A DNA stretch of 51,118 bases from a bacterium (lineage in GTDB: Bacteria > Acidobacteriota > Polarisedimenticolia > Polarisedimenticolales > Polarisedimenticolaceae): positions 1-51,118 of the forward strand of contig JAAELQ010000148.1 in assembly GCA_024226515.1 (NCBI GenBank). Direction: 5' to 3'. A program made the translations under genes and the position numbers. Positions 1 through 10,500 of this stretch are shown here, one piece after another (the stretch's first letter is position 1; each line of letters starts with the position of its first letter). The notes beneath the pieces are model-generated. The model was given only the letters and a program-made list of their open reading frames with translations. It searched no databases and had not been told where the DNA came from.

Positions 1-102
1 ACCCTCGATCGCGGCGTCGTGGGGTCCAAATCCTGAACCGCGGCAATCGATCGCCGTGTTCGGCTTCATGAGGTCGCCCGCGAGCACGGCTCGTCAACCG
101 AA

Positions 103-3100
103 CTACGTATGCTGAGCGGGGTCATGAATAATCCGGGCTAGCGGGATCGCGTCCTGCGGATTGCCTTCAACGTGGATCGCACTGCGGAACAGATTGCCGG
201 GCATCGACGTCAGGCTGCCGTCGCTGAGAACGTGGAAGTAGCTCTGCGGCGACTTCGAGAGGTCGATCTCGTCCTTGCCGCCCTGGAAGTTCTTCTCGCC
301 GATGCTGGCGACGCCCCATGTGCCGCGGAACTTGAAGGTGTCGTTCCCCTTGCCGCCCAGGAAGAGGTCGTAGTCGTCCCTCTTGCCGGCCTCGATGACC
401 GCGATCTCGTCGTCGCCCGCCTCCCCGTGCACGACGTCGCTGCCGGACCCGCCCACGAGGAAGTCGTTGCCGGAGCCGCCGAAGAGGACGTCGGGTCCCG
501 TGTTGCCGAAGACGTGGTCCTTGTCGTCACCGCCCAGGACCGTGTCCCGCCCCGCGCCGGCCTGTTCGTCGTGCGAGCCGTCGCCGTAAACCTTGTCCTC
601 GCCGTCGCCGCCGTCCACGTAGTCGGCGCCGTCGCTGCCGACGAGCACGTCGTTCGAGTCCGCGCCACGAAGCACGTTCCGGTCGCCGGACGCGACCAGC
701 ACGTCTTCGCCCGACTCGGACTCGACGGTCGCGACCTCGTACAGATGGTGCACGGCCCCCGCGGCCCACCTCTGCGGCCGGGCGATCTTGACCGCGTTCT
801 TGCCGACTTCCTCGGCCGTCGCGTGGAAGCGAATCTTGGTCTCGGTCGCGGACCTCTCGACGACGGAGACGAAGTAGATCGAGCCCGAAGTCAGCCCCTT
901 GATCGAGCTGCCGGGGCCCGTTTGAGAATACTCGACGGCCTGTCCCGTCCGCAGGTCGATCGCGTCGGTCAGCAGTAGCAGCGTGTCGTTGCCCTCGAAC
1001 CGATGGCCGGTGTCGGGGTTCTGCGACATGTTGAACGTGAACAGCTCGCTGACCTCGTTCGCGCTGTAGATCCGATCTGCGCGACCCGAGCCGACGATCT
1101 TCGTGATCCCTCGCACCTCGATCGGGTCGCCGACGACCGCGTTGCCGTCGACCCTGAACACCGTGTGTGCGGGCAGGGTGGACACACCGCCGCCATCAGC
1201 CGCGGGCAGCCCGTGGAGCTTCAGTTTCGCGACGTTGAACGCCTCGCCGACTCCCACATCGCCCAGGTTGGCGAACGTGATGCGCCAGGGGAAGGCCCGG
1301 GTTCCCGCGCCGGACACGAGGATCACGGGCGGAACGTCGAGGGCGACGTCGTGAGCGCCGATCAGGGCGTCGATCTCGTCGGCGATCTGCTTTCGGATCT
1401 CGTCGGGGGACGCGTCGTATTCGATGTCCTCGACCGTCACTTCGTCGTGATCTACGGGAAACGCCGCATCGTTGAGCGAGATGGCCAGGTCGAACTTACC
1501 GTCGACGGCACGGGTGTGGACGTTCCAGGTCGCGTTCGCTGCTTTGAATCCGGGCTGCCGATCTCGTGCCGCCAGGGTCAGAACGTACGCGTCCTGAATC
1601 GGGCCGGGCTCGACGAAGGTCACCTTCCACTCGGTGCTCGCCGGGTTCTCGTTGACCGTCTGCTCGACGCTGAAGTCGGCCCGTCCAAGGACGCTCGACA
1701 GCGCATTCTTGAATTGCTGCTCGAAGACGTTCTGTTCCTCGCCTTGCTTCTCGTAGTCGAAACGGAACGCGCTCTTGCTGCGGATCTCGAATTCGTCTCC
1801 GTTGTCCCACTCGTTGTCCTCACCGCCCTTCAGCTTCGCGGTGATGGTGTCCTCGGTGTTGGATTGGATCTCCCCCTCGGACCCGTCCGTGGTGTTGACG
1901 ATGGTGTGGCCCTTCAGCTCGTCGTCGACCCACTCCGCGTCATCGAAGGTCAGCGCGGCGTCGTTATCGTCGCCCGTATGGGCTCCGACGACCACGAGGC
2001 CGGCGCGCGAGTTCCGGAAGAAGTCGACGACGCCGTCGAGGCTGGTGAAGGTGTAGGTCCAGGTCTCCTTGACCGGCCGCCGGTAGTCATCCGGAGCGAC
2101 CGGAGGTTCGTGCTCGTCGGCGCGAACGTCCTTGGAGAACGTCAGGGGCTGGTTGGTCAGGTTCGCCACGATCTTGTGCCCGAAGTCCGAGTAGTCGATC
2201 GCGTTGACCTTCGTCACGTTCTGGGCCGCCGCCCCTCCGGTCAGCGTGCCGTGCAGGAACCCGTCCTCGTTGTACTTGAACGTGTTGTTGCCCAGGCCGC
2301 CCTTCAGGTCGCGGACACTGTCCGCGTTCAGCACCGATTGCAGCGTGCGCCCACCCGAGGCGTCGAGCTTCCACTCCTCGACGCGGACCTTGCCGTCGTC
2401 GCCGATCTCGAAGACGAGATCGTTCGTCACGTTCTCGAAGTTGAGATTGACCAGACCACTGTCGTTCTCGGCGTCGGGACGTTCGAGGATGGCGAACTTG
2501 CCCCACTCGTCGAAGACCTCGACCTCGTTGAGGCCGTCGCTGTAGAAGAAGCCCTCGACCTCCCTGGTCGGCCCGAGCAGCGTGGGCCCCTGGTCGCTGC
2601 CCCGTCTCACCGAGACGCCGGTCGTCGCGAGGTTCCGCAGCTCCAGATAGAGCGTGACGCCGTCGTCGTCGTTCGGGTGTTCGTCGCCGAACGCCGCGAA
2701 ATCGAGGAAGTCCGCGTCGCCCTCGTTGGGATTCTCGGTCACGGTGTCCACGTGATCCGCGATGTTGCCGCCGAGAAAATCCTCGGGGCGGAAGATGTAG
2801 CGGTCGCTGTTTGCCCCGCCCGCGAGCGGATCGGCGCCCTTCCCGCCGGTCAGGCGGTCCTCGCCCTTGCCTCCGGACAACGGGTCGGTCCCGTCGCCGC
2901 CGATCAGCCGGTCGTCCGCGACGCCGCCGGTCAGCGTGCGGCCCGCATCGTCGGCCGTGGCCGCGTTCGCGAACCCATCAGCGAGGTTGGACCCCTCCTT
3001 GCCTCGACCGAACTTGATGCTGTGGATGTTCGCGACGCCCTTCTTGGGCAAGCTCGATTTCTTGAGTTGGATGTTCTGCCCGTCGAAGCTGACGACGCTC

Positions 3101-4512
3101 GCGTTCTCGCTGAGGTCGATCTCCACCGCCTTCTTGTCGAACAACTCGAAGTCGAGCACGTTGTTCGCGCCGCCGTTTCCGTGAATCCAACCGTTGAACC
3201 GGGTCGTTCCCTTCTTGCCCTTGCGGAACTTGAAGTGATCGCTGGCCTGGCTGCCGCGGATGTTCTTGACGTTCTGGACCGTGATCAGCGTATCGGCGCC
3301 GTTCTTGACGACGACCGTGTTGTGGACGGTGCGGGCCTCGTTCCCCACCTCGATCGTCAGTGCCTCGGAGACCGCGCCGAGATCCAGGGTGATGTCCGTG
3401 TTCTTTTGCTTGTGCCCGATGATCTCTTCGATCTTCTTGACGTGGCTGAATGTCTTGTTGCCGACCTTGACCGAGCCGATCTTGCCGTCGGCCGCGAGCG
3501 TGATCGTGATGTTCTCGTCGAGATCGCTGAAGTCGATCGTGTCGTGGCCGTCGCCCCCGTCGATCCTCAGCTTCTCCGACGTCTGCCAGTTGGCTGCGAA
3601 CGTGATCGTGTCGTTCTGTTCCTTCGCCCGGATCTCGAACGTCTCGTTCGCGCCGGCCACCTTCGTCGTCCGACCGACGGTGACCTGGTTGCCGAACACG
3701 GTGAACATGTCGGGACTGGACGAGCCCGGCACGACAGTCACCAGCACGCCCTCGACATCGAGCGCGAGCGCGTCGGTCTCGATCGCCCCGAGTCGCACCT
3801 CGAGCTCGCCGTCGCCGCCGAGACGGGCCGAGCCGGTCAGGTCGTCCGACGCGGCCACGTCCGCGCCGGTCAGCGCGGCCAGCTTGCCGACGAACTCGGC
3901 TCCGGCGTCGCCCGCGCCCAGGTTGCAGCCGTAGAGCAGGATGTCGGCGTCATCGGACAGCGCCTCACCCCAGCTCGACAGTTGATCCGCGTATGCATCG
4001 AGGGAACCCGCGCCGAACGTCTCGGCGCCGATCGACAGCACTCCGGCGTCCCCATGGGACACGATGTGCACGGCGTCGACGTCGCGCTCGCCCGCGAGCG
4101 CCTCGGTGATCTGCCGCACCCCGTCGCTCTCGGAGTCGAGCAACACGAAGCCCGTGTTGGCGCCGGCGTCCATGCGCAGACTCTCGAGCAGGTTCGGATC
4201 CTGGGCGACGGTGCTGTCGACGAAGACGATCGCGCGCGGGTCGACCTTCGTGCTCGGCGGCGTGACGCCGAGATCGGTCGGATCGGTGGTGCCGATGTGC
4301 GCGGCGGGCAGCGGGTCGTGCTGCACGAGGTCGGCCATCGGGGCGAGGTCGGCCGACAGCAACAGCCGCGGCTCGAGCGGTTCGAACAACATCCGTCGCG
4401 GTTGCGCACCTCGGCCTCGGCCTCGGCCGCGACTGCGTCGCTCGGGACGCGCGGGTCTGCGCCCGCGAATCGGAACCACTCGACCACACAGTTCTTCGTA
4501 CCTGCGAGCCAT
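103..4512 (-). CDS. Giant LEPR-XLL / DUF4347 / RTX-like surface or secreted protein
   Basis: 1469 aa, acidic, probably exported. The Arg-rich N-terminus (residues 1-40) is followed by EPLEPRLLLSADL at 44-56, the LEPR-XLL motif known from the N-termini of large bacterial surface proteins. Residues about 93-250 match a DUF4347 domain (AIVFVDSTV, IVSHGDAGVLSIG, ILLYGCNLGAG). Two blocks of glycine/aspartate nonapeptide-like calcium-binding repeats (GGxGxDxLxGG type) lie at about 527-570 and 1274-1371. The long region between them is beta-rich and unrecognised. Start: AGGAG at 4519-4523, 6 nt before the ATG. A TolC homologue and a periplasmic adaptor lie divergently upstream, which fits type I-like secretion, but no ABC exporter is in the window. 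Family assignment is firm for the motif and DUF4347; adhesin or biofilm function is inference. Confidence 0.85.
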   Translation of the reverse strand: MARRYEELCGRVVPIRGRRPARPERRSRGRGRGRGAQPRRMLFEPLEPRLLLSADLAPMADLVQHDPLPAAHIGTTDPTDLGVTPPSTKVDPRAIVFVDSTVAQDPNLLESLRMDAGANTGFVLLDSESDGVRQITEALAGERDVDAVHIVSHGDAGVLSIGAETFGAGSLDAYADQLSSWGEALSDDADILLYGCNLGAGDAGAEFVGKLAALTGADVAASDDLTGSARLGGDGELEVRLGAIETDALALDVEGVLVTVVPGSSSPDMFTVFGNQVTVGRTTKVAGANETFEIRAKEQNDTITFAANWQTSEKLRIDGGDGHDTIDFSDLDENITITLAADGKIGSVKVGNKTFSHVKKIEEIIGHKQKNTDITLDLGAVSEALTIEVGNEARTVHNTVVVKNGADTLITVQNVKNIRGSQASDHFKFRKGKKGTTRFNGWIHGNGGANNVLDFELFDKKAVEIDLSENASVVSFDGQNIQLKKSSLPKKGVANIHSIKFGRGKEGSNLADGFANAATADDAGRTLTGGVADDRLIGGDGTDPLSGGKGEDRLTGGKGADPLAGGANSDRYIFRPEDFLGGNIADHVDTVTENPNEGDADFLDFAAFGDEHPNDDDGVTLYLELRNLATTGVSVRRGSDQGPTLLGPTREVEGFFYSDGLNEVEVFDEWGKFAILERPDAENDSGLVNLNFENVTNDLVFEIGDDGKVRVEEWKLDASGGRTLQSVLNADSVRDLKGGLGNNTFKYNEDGFLHGTLTGGAAAQNVTKVNAIDYSDFGHKIVANLTNQPLTFSKDVRADEHEPPVAPDDYRRPVKETWTYTFTSLDGVVDFFRNSRAGLVVVGAHTGDDNDAALTFDDAEWVDDELKGHTIVNTTDGSEGEIQSNTEDTITAKLKGGEDNEWDNGDEFEIRSKSAFRFDYEKQGEEQNVFEQQFKNALSSVLGRADFSVEQTVNENPASTEWKVTFVEPGPIQDAYVLTLAARDRQPGFKAANATWNVHTRAVDGKFDLAISLNDAAFPVDHDEVTVEDIEYDASPDEIRKQIADEIDALIGAHDVALDVPPVILVSGAGTRAFPWRITFANLGDVGVGEAFNVAKLKLHGLPAADGGGVSTLPAHTVFRVDGNAVVGDPIEVRGITKIVGSGRADRIYSANEVSELFTFNMSQNPDTGHRFEGNDTLLLLTDAIDLRTGQAVEYSQTGPGSSIKGLTSGSIYFVSVVERSATETKIRFHATAEEVGKNAVKIARPQRWAAGAVHHLYEVATVESESGEDVLVASGDRNVLRGADSNDVLVGSDGADYVDGGDGEDKVYGDGSHDEQAGAGRDTVLGGDDKDHVFGNTGPDVLFGGSGNDFLVGGSGSDVVHGEAGDDEIAVIEAGKRDDYDLFLGGKGNDTFKFRGTWGVASIGEKNFQGGKDEIDLSKSPQSYFHVLSDGSLTSMPGNLFRSAIHVEGNPQDAIPLARIIHDPAQHT

Positions 4513-4923
4513 GACGGACTCCTACGCGGTTCGTCTCACGACAACGCCGACGTGTTCACGCACACGTCCGCTTGCCGTGGTCGAGCCACGTGTTGCAGAT
4601 CGGCAATTCGATGAAATCCGGTTGCTGTACGGCGGGCGGGGCGCCCGTGGGGAGACTCCGGTCGGCGCACTCGTCCCCGTGCATGCGACGCACGCGAGCT
4701 CGGGTTTCCGATGCAACTGGAGCGACCCCCCTCTTGTTAGTGGGAAGTGTACCCCGGTTCTGGATCTTTTTGGTCCACATTTTCGGATCTTTCGGGCGAT
4801 TTTTGGGCGAAAACGGTGCTGGTCCTGAGAAGAATTCAAACTTCTCAACGTGGCGCGGAGCTTGGTGCTCGCACCGGACGTTGGATTGACAGCCTCGGGG
4901 CTGCCGGGCATCGTGTGTCCCCC
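4513..4923. other. Divergent intergenic region between the LEPR-XLL gene and the tolC-like gene
   Basis: This is the only gene-free stretch longer than 300 bp. Its middle (about 4720-4850) is clearly more AT-rich than its surroundings and should hold the two divergent promoters. Seen: a 7-bp inverted repeat TGAGAAG/CTTCTCA with an 8-nt loop at 4826-4847, and TTGACA at 4886-4891 followed 17 nt later by the weak -10 CATCGT (4909-4914), 9 nt before the tolC-like ATG. No convincing -10 was found for the minus-strand gene. No conserved coding frame is visible. Confidence 0.5.
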
Positions 4924-6270
4924 ATGGCCAACCGTACGCGCACGTGTGTTGCCCGGGCCCTGCTGGCCCTGGCCGTCCTGGGCTCCGCCACCGCGGGGTC
5001 GCAGGCCGAGACGCTGTTCGAGCTGTACCAGCGGGCCCGGGATTACGACCCCACCTACCAGGCCGCGCGGCTCGAGCGGCAGGTCGCCGACGAGCTGCTG
5101 AGCGAGTCTCAGGCCGACGTGCGGCCCACGATCAGCGCGAATGCCGACGCGTCGAAGGTCTACCAGAACATCGGCGAGAGCGATAGTTTCCTGTTCACGC
5201 CCGGGAGGTCGGACTTCTTCAACACCGCGTACTCGGTCTCGCTGACCCAGCCGGTCTACCGCTCGCAGAATTTCCGCAGGGTCGACCGGGCGGAGGCCGA
5301 GGTGCGGCAGGCGGTCGCCGTGCTCGAGGCGGCGCAGCAGGACCTGATCTTTCGCCTGGCCGAGTCGCACTTCGGCCTGCTGAGCGCAACCGACAACCTG
5401 GAGTTCGCCGAGGCGGAGAAGCGGGCCATCGAGCGCCAGCTCGCCGAGACGGAAGAGCGGCTGACGGCGGGCCTGGCCACGATGACGGACGTCCACGACG
5501 CGCGCGGTCGCTTCGCGCTGGCCGCCGCGGCGGAGATCCAGTACACGACGGAGGTCGACGACGCGCGCCTGGCCCTCGCGGGGATCGTCGGTGGAATCCC
5601 GGCCAGGACGGCGACGCTCAGCGAGGCGTTCCGCTTCGTTCCGCCCGAGCGCGAGGACGTCGAGTCCTGGGTCGAGGCCGCGCTGTTCCGCAACCCGGTC
5701 GTCCGCGCCCGCGAAGCCGCGGCCGAGTCGGCCGAGGAAGAGATGCGCCGACAGAAGGGCGCGAGGCTGCCCACGCTGGACCTCGTCACCTCGTACGGCG
5801 ACTCGGACAGCGGCGGCACGGAGTTCGGCGGGGGCAACGAGATCACGACGACCAGCATCGGCCTGCGGCTCGCCGTGCCGCTGTACGACGGAGGACGCGC
5901 CACGAGCCTGACGCAGAGCGCGTCGCTGAGACACCGCGTCGCGCTGCAGGAGCTCGAGCGCGAGAAGAACCGCGTCGAGCGCGAGACGCGCACGGCGTTC
6001 CAGCGCGTGATGAGCAGCGCCCAGATCGTCGACGCGCTGACGCAATCGGTGTTCTCCTACGAGGCCGCGCTGGCCCAACGCACCGAGCGCATGCGCGCCG
6101 GGCTGACCACGGGCCTCGAGGTGCTGGATGCCAGGCGCGACCTGTTCCGCGCAAAACGCGAGCGCACGCGCGTGATTTATCGGTACATTCTCGACAGCCT
6201 GCGACTGAAGCAGTCCTCCGGCGCCCTCGCGGTGACCGACCTGCAGCAGGTCGACGCCTTCCTGCAGTAA
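4924..6270 (+). CDS. TolC-family outer-membrane efflux/secretion channel
   Basis: 448 aa, the normal length for TolC-family proteins. A signal peptide (about 1-28, hydrophobic ALLALAVLGSATAG) is followed by ETLFELYQRARDYDPTYQAA, the classic start of mature type I secretion TolC proteins, and by two similar halves of long amphipathic helices. The reading frame is open upstream to 4747, but ATG 4924 is chosen because it puts the signal peptide at the N-terminus; no strong Shine-Dalgarno precedes it. The protein would form an outer-membrane trimer with a periplasmic tunnel. It is 11 nt upstream of the adaptor gene and divergent from the RTX-like giant, so a shared export role is inferred. Drug efflux is the alternative. 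Confidence 0.9.
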   Translation: MANRTRTCVARALLALAVLGSATAGSQAETLFELYQRARDYDPTYQAARLERQVADELLSESQADVRPTISANADASKVYQNIGESDSFLFTPGRSDFFNTAYSVSLTQPVYRSQNFRRVDRAEAEVRQAVAVLEAAQQDLIFRLAESHFGLLSATDNLEFAEAEKRAIERQLAETEERLTAGLATMTDVHDARGRFALAAAAEIQYTTEVDDARLALAGIVGGIPARTATLSEAFRFVPPEREDVESWVEAALFRNPVVRAREAAAESAEEEMRRQKGARLPTLDLVTSYGDSDSGGTEFGGGNEITTTSIGLRLAVPLYDGGRATSLTQSASLRHRVALQELEREKNRVERETRTAFQRVMSSAQIVDALTQSVFSYEAALAQRTERMRAGLTTGLEVLDARRDLFRAKRERTRVIYRYILDSLRLKQSSGALAVTDLQQVDAFLQ

Positions 6271-6281
6271 CGGAGCGACCG

Positions 6282-7010
6282 ATGAGACTCGACAAGATCC
6301 TGCTCGTGCTGCCCGCCCTGCTACTGGTCTTCGGGTCGGGAGCCGATGCGGCCGAGAAATTCCAGTGCCTGGTCGAGCCGTACTCGGAGGTCGAGATCAG
6401 CAGCGGCGTGCCCGGAATCCTCGACGAGGTGACGGTCGACCGCGGCGACTTCGTCGAGGAAGGACAGATGCTGGCGCGGCTGCGCTCGGACGTCGAGCAG
6501 GCGGCCTACGACGTGGCCAAGGCCCGCGCCGAGTTCGCGGCGCGCCGGGCGGCGCGCAACGAGGAGCTGTACCTGAAGCAGATGATCTCGATCCACGAGA
6601 AGGACGAGCTGGAGACCGAGGCGGCGCTGCTGCTGCTGGAGGTGCGCGAGGCGGAGGAGCGGCTGAAGCGGCGCACGATCTCGAGCCCGTTGCGCGGCGT
6701 GGTCGTCAAGCGCCACTTCTCGCCGGGCGAGTTCGTTCAGGAAGATCCAGTCCTCGAGCTGGCGCGGATCGACCCGCTGCGCGTCGAGGTCGCCCTACCC
6801 GTGCGCCTCTACGGCAAGGTCCGGGTCGGGATGACGGGCCGCGTGACGTGGGAGGTGCCGCTCGGGAAACCGCGCGAGGCCAAGGTGACGGTCGTGGATC
6901 CGGTCGTCGACGCCGCCAGCGGGACGATCGGCGTGCGGCTCGAGCTGCCGAATCCGACGCTGTCGCTGCCGGCCGGCACGAAGTGCTCGGTCGAGTTCCC
7001 GATCGACTGA
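6282..7010 (+). CDS. HlyD/RND-type periplasmic adaptor (membrane fusion protein)
   Basis: 242 aa, short for the family. Cleavable-looking signal peptide (about 1-23), then half of a lipoyl-like motif (VEISSGVPGILDEVTVDRGD, about 36-55), a short coiled-coil hairpin (about 72-130), the second lipoyl half (ISSPLRGVVVKRHFSPGEFV) and a beta-barrel region to the end. GGAG at 6272-6275 is 6 nt before the ATG. It is 11 nt from the tolC-like gene and clearly in the same operon. It should bridge an inner-membrane pump to the TolC-like channel. No pump (RND, ABC or MFS) gene follows, so the inner-membrane partner must be elsewhere. The short hairpin and the lack of an N-terminal membrane anchor argue for an RND-like rather than a classical HlyD adaptor. 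Confidence 0.85.
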   Translation: MRLDKILLVLPALLLVFGSGADAAEKFQCLVEPYSEVEISSGVPGILDEVTVDRGDFVEEGQMLARLRSDVEQAAYDVAKARAEFAARRAARNEELYLKQMISIHEKDELETEAALLLLEVREAEERLKRRTISSPLRGVVVKRHFSPGEFVQEDPVLELARIDPLRVEVALPVRLYGKVRVGMTGRVTWEVPLGKPREAKVTVVDPVVDAASGTIGVRLELPNPTLSLPAGTKCSVEFPID

Positions 7011-7014
7011 GGCG

Positions 7015-7518
7015 CTAGAGCGCGAGAAGCAACGCAGCGCCGATGAAGATCAGCCCCTGACGTCGCAGGCGGCGCCAGTTCGGGGTCTGCGCCGGGCCGA
7101 CCAGGCTCACCTGTTCGTCGCCGACCGGGACGACGATCATCTGCTCGGGAGCGCGCGCGCTCTTCCTCGCCGAGCGCGGGTTGCCCAGCACGATTTCGGC
7201 ACGCACCTGGTCCGGATCCGTCGGGTCCAGCTCGCGCAGGCCGCGGAGCACACGCCCGTCCGCGGCGACGATCTCCAGCTTGAACGGCGTCATCGGCAGT
7301 CGCTCGAAGACGAACGCTCCATTGGCCTCCGTAACGGATTCGTTCGCTCCCAGCCGGCCCGAGAGGCGCACCCTGGCGCCGACCAGCGGCCTCCCCCGCT
7401 CGTCGCTGATCCGTCCCTGCAGGAACACGAAGCCGTACTGCTTGGGCTCCGCCGCGGCCGTGCCGAGCGGCGCGAGCAGAACGGCCAGGATCGCGAGAAC
7501 CATCGCCGCGCGCATCAC
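7015..7518 (-). CDS. Small exported protein with carboxypeptidase-regulatory-like (CNA-B-like) domain
   Basis: 167 aa from GTG 7518 (166 from ATG 7515). Signal peptide about 1-23. Residues about 30-90 show the pattern of a carboxypeptidase regulatory-like beta-sandwich (LQGRISDERGRPLVGARVRL, then ANGAFVFERLPMTPFKLEI). A short hydrophobic segment (LIFIGAALLLAL) ends the protein right at the C-terminus, like a tail anchor. The start overlaps the stop of the MopE-like gene (GTGA or TGATG, both possible), so the two are translationally coupled and may work together at the surface. Function unknown; the domain is usually a structural or binding module. Confidence 0.7.
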   Translation of the reverse strand: MMRAAMVLAILAVLLAPLGTAAAEPKQYGFVFLQGRISDERGRPLVGARVRLSGRLGANESVTEANGAFVFERLPMTPFKLEIVAADGRVLRGLRELDPTDPDQVRAEIVLGNPRSARKSARAPEQMIVVPVGDEQVSLVGPAQTPNWRRLRRQGLIFIGAALLLAL

Positions 7519-10500
7519 GGCCCGGCGTCCTCGAGCCTACCGCGCGGGATCCTGTCTGGACGCTCGATCCGCGGCGGGTTCGTGTCGAGCAACGACTCCA
7601 CCCCGTCGTCCATCACGGGCAACAGGTAGAACACGGGAACCCCCGGAACGGGCAGTCGCACCGGCTGTCGCGGAGCGGACTCGGCCGAGTCCTGCGTCGA
7701 CTGTCGCGCGCCCCGGCCACCCCGCGGGCCTACCGTGCGCACGCGTCCCGGGTCGATCGCGCGGGTGGGGCGCTTGCGATCCGTGCGTGGCGGGGCAGGC
7801 GGCAGGCACTCGGGATCCGCGGCGTCGGTCAACCCGTCGCAGTCGTTGTCCAGACCGTCGTTGCAGTTGCTGTCCTCGATGCCCTCGTCGAAGCCCAGAC
7901 TGACCAGCGGCTCGGAGTCGTCGCAGTCCCCTCCCGGCACGACGGGCAGGGTCGCGTCCGCGTCGCCGTAGCCGTCGTCGTCATCGTCGCGCATGCAATT
8001 CAGCGGCGCCTCGATCTGCGCCGCGCCCGGGAACGTCGTGTTCGAGTCGTCGTCGCAGTCGGTGCCGGACGTGACGCCTGCGGGCGGGTCGAGGTCGCCG
8101 TAGCCGTCGAGGTCCGTGTCCTTCATGCAGGCCTCGGCGAACGGCTCGGCCGCAGCAGCGCCGGGGAACGTGTCCGCGGCCCCGTTGTCGCAGTCGCCGC
8201 CGCCGGTGATGCCCGGGTTGTCCCCCTGGGTGTCGTCCCAGTCGGGGCAACCGGCGTAGCCGTCTGCGTCCGGGTCGGTCTCGGCCGTGGGCAGCAGCAG
8301 GTCGCAGTTGTTGTCGTTGCCGTCGCACAGCTCGTCCGCGCCGGGGAAGCTGTTGACGTCCTGGTCGTCGCAGTCGACGTCACACGCCGCACCGTCGCCG
8401 TCGATGTCGAACAGGTCCGGCGTGACGTCGTTGCAGTCGTTGTCCTTGTCGTCGCCGCAGATCTCGGGCGCGCCTGGATTGGTCAGCGGGTCGCCGTCGT
8501 CGCAATCGAACGGACCGCTGCAGGTGGTGAAGCCGTCGCCGTCGCCGTCGAACTCGCCGTCGACGACACCGTCGCAGTCGTTGTCGACGCTGTCGCACAC
8601 CTCGGTCGCGTCGGGATTGACCGCCCCGTCCTCGTCGTCGCAATCCCCGTCGCACGTGCTGAACGTGTCCATGTCCTCGTCGAGCTGGTTCAGCAGCGGG
8701 TCGCCGTCGTCGCAATCGGCCAGGCAGTCGGCCCCATCCTCGTCCGCGTCGAAGACGTCTGGCGTCAACGAGTTACAGTCGTTGTCGGTCGCGTCGCCAC
8801 AGACCTCGGGGGTGCCGGGATTGACGTCGCCGTCGCCGTCGTCGCAGTCGCCGTCACAGGTGTCGAAGGTGTCCTTGTCGAGGTCGTCTAGGTTCAGCTG
8901 CGCGTCGTTGTCGTCGCAGTCGGCCTGACAATCCGCCCCATCTCCGTCCATGTCGAACACGTCCGGCGTCCCCGCGTCGCAGTCGTTGTCGATGCCGTCG
9001 GCGCACGCCTCCAGCTCCAGCGGGTTCACGTCGGCGTCGCCGTCGTCGCAGTCCGGCTCGGGCAGGTCGCACGTGGTGAAGCCGTCGTCGTCCTGGTCGA
9101 AGCCCTCGTCGACCGTGCCGTCGCAGTTGTTGTCGACGTTGTCGCACACCTCGGCCGCGCCGGGGTTGATGTCGGGATCGAGGTCGTCGCAGTCACCACA
9201 GGTCAGGCCGGTGTCGTCGCACGTGGGCTCGGTCGTGCAGTCGGCGAAGCCGTCGTCGTCGACGTCGGGGCAGGCGCCCGTGTCCTGGCAGCCGGGGTCG
9301 TCGCCGTCGAGGTTCGCGTCGCAGTCGTTGTCCAGGCCGTCGCCGCACGTGGCGTCGCCGATCGGACCCTCGATCTGGCCGGGGTTCGCGCTGGGCTCGT
9401 CGTCGGCACAGTCCTGTCCCGGCACGACGGGAAGCGCCGCGGCCGCGTCGCCGTAGCCGTCGTCGTCGGCGTCGCGCATACAGTTCAACGGCGCCTCGAC
9501 CTCGGCCGCACCGGGGAAGGTCACGTCGGAGGCGTCATCGCAGTCCGTGCCCGGCGTGACACCGGCGCCGGTGACCACGTTGCCGTAGTCGTCGCCGTCG
9601 GAATCGGTCATGCAAGCATTGGCGAAGTTCTCGTTCGGCGCGGCGCCGGGGAAGGTCGCGGAATCGCCCTCGGCGCAGTCCCCGCCGTCGACGATCTCGG
9701 GCTGGTCGCCTTGCGGATCGGCCCAGCCATTGCACTCGACGTAGAGGTCACCATCGTCGTCGATCTCCTCGGGCGGGACCTCGCCCGAGCAGGCGTTGTC
9801 GTTGCCGTCGCACAGCTCGGGCGCGCCGGGGAAGCTCGCCGGGTCGGCGTCGGCGCAGTCCGTGCCCGCGACGACGGGCAGCGTCGCGGACGAGTCTCCG
9901 TAGTCGTCGTCATCGGCGTCGCGCATGCAGTTGAACGGCCCATCGATCGCCGCCGCGCCCGGGAACGTGTCGGGCGACAGGTCGTCGCAGTCCGTTCCGG
10001 CCACGATCCCCTCGGGTGGATCGGGGTCGCCGAACCCGTCGCGATCGCGGTCACGCATGCAGGCATCGGCCGCGGCCTCGTTGACCGCGGCGCCGGGGAA
10101 GATGTCGTCCGCCGTATCCTCGCAGTCGTCGCCGCCGAGAACGTCCGGGTCGTCGCCCTGCACATCGTCCCAGCCGCTGCAAACAACCCACCCGTCGCCG
10201 TCGCCGTCCGTCTCGTCCGCCGGCAGCGAATCCGCGCACGTGTTGTCGTTGCCGTCGCACAGCTGCTTGGCGTCGGGGTAGGTGGTGGCGTCCGCGTCGT
10301 CGCAGTCGTCCGCGGTCGTCGCCTCGTTCTGCTCGGCGTCGCAGCTCTCGTCATCCGCCAGCACGGTCTCACCCGACTCGGCGCCGAATCCGTCTCCGTC
10401 CGCATCGACGATGCAGGTGATGGTGTCGAACTCGTTGCAGTCCTGGTCGATCCCGTCGTCGACGATCTCCTCCGCGTCGGGGTAAATCTCGTCGTCGCCG

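Noticed and set aside
4533..4538. GTCTCA near the LEPR-XLL start, as a third member of the palindrome family upstream of the subtilase.
   Set aside because: Only a half-site, with no TGAGAC at 3-nt spacing. Single GTCTCA hexamers (also at 34897-34902) are expected by chance in 51 kb.
1003..4614. A 1203-codon open frame on the plus strand antisense to the LEPR-XLL giant.
   Set aside because: Its product is rich in Arg/Val/Asp/Leu with no domain, while the minus strand encodes recognisable LEPR-XLL, DUF4347 and RTX-like units. High GC makes long antisense frames common.
4660..4740. A sigma-54-like site on the minus strand upstream of the LEPR-XLL gene (TTGCA with an upstream GG).
   Set aside because: The GG-GC spacing is 11 nt, not 10, which is usually inactive.
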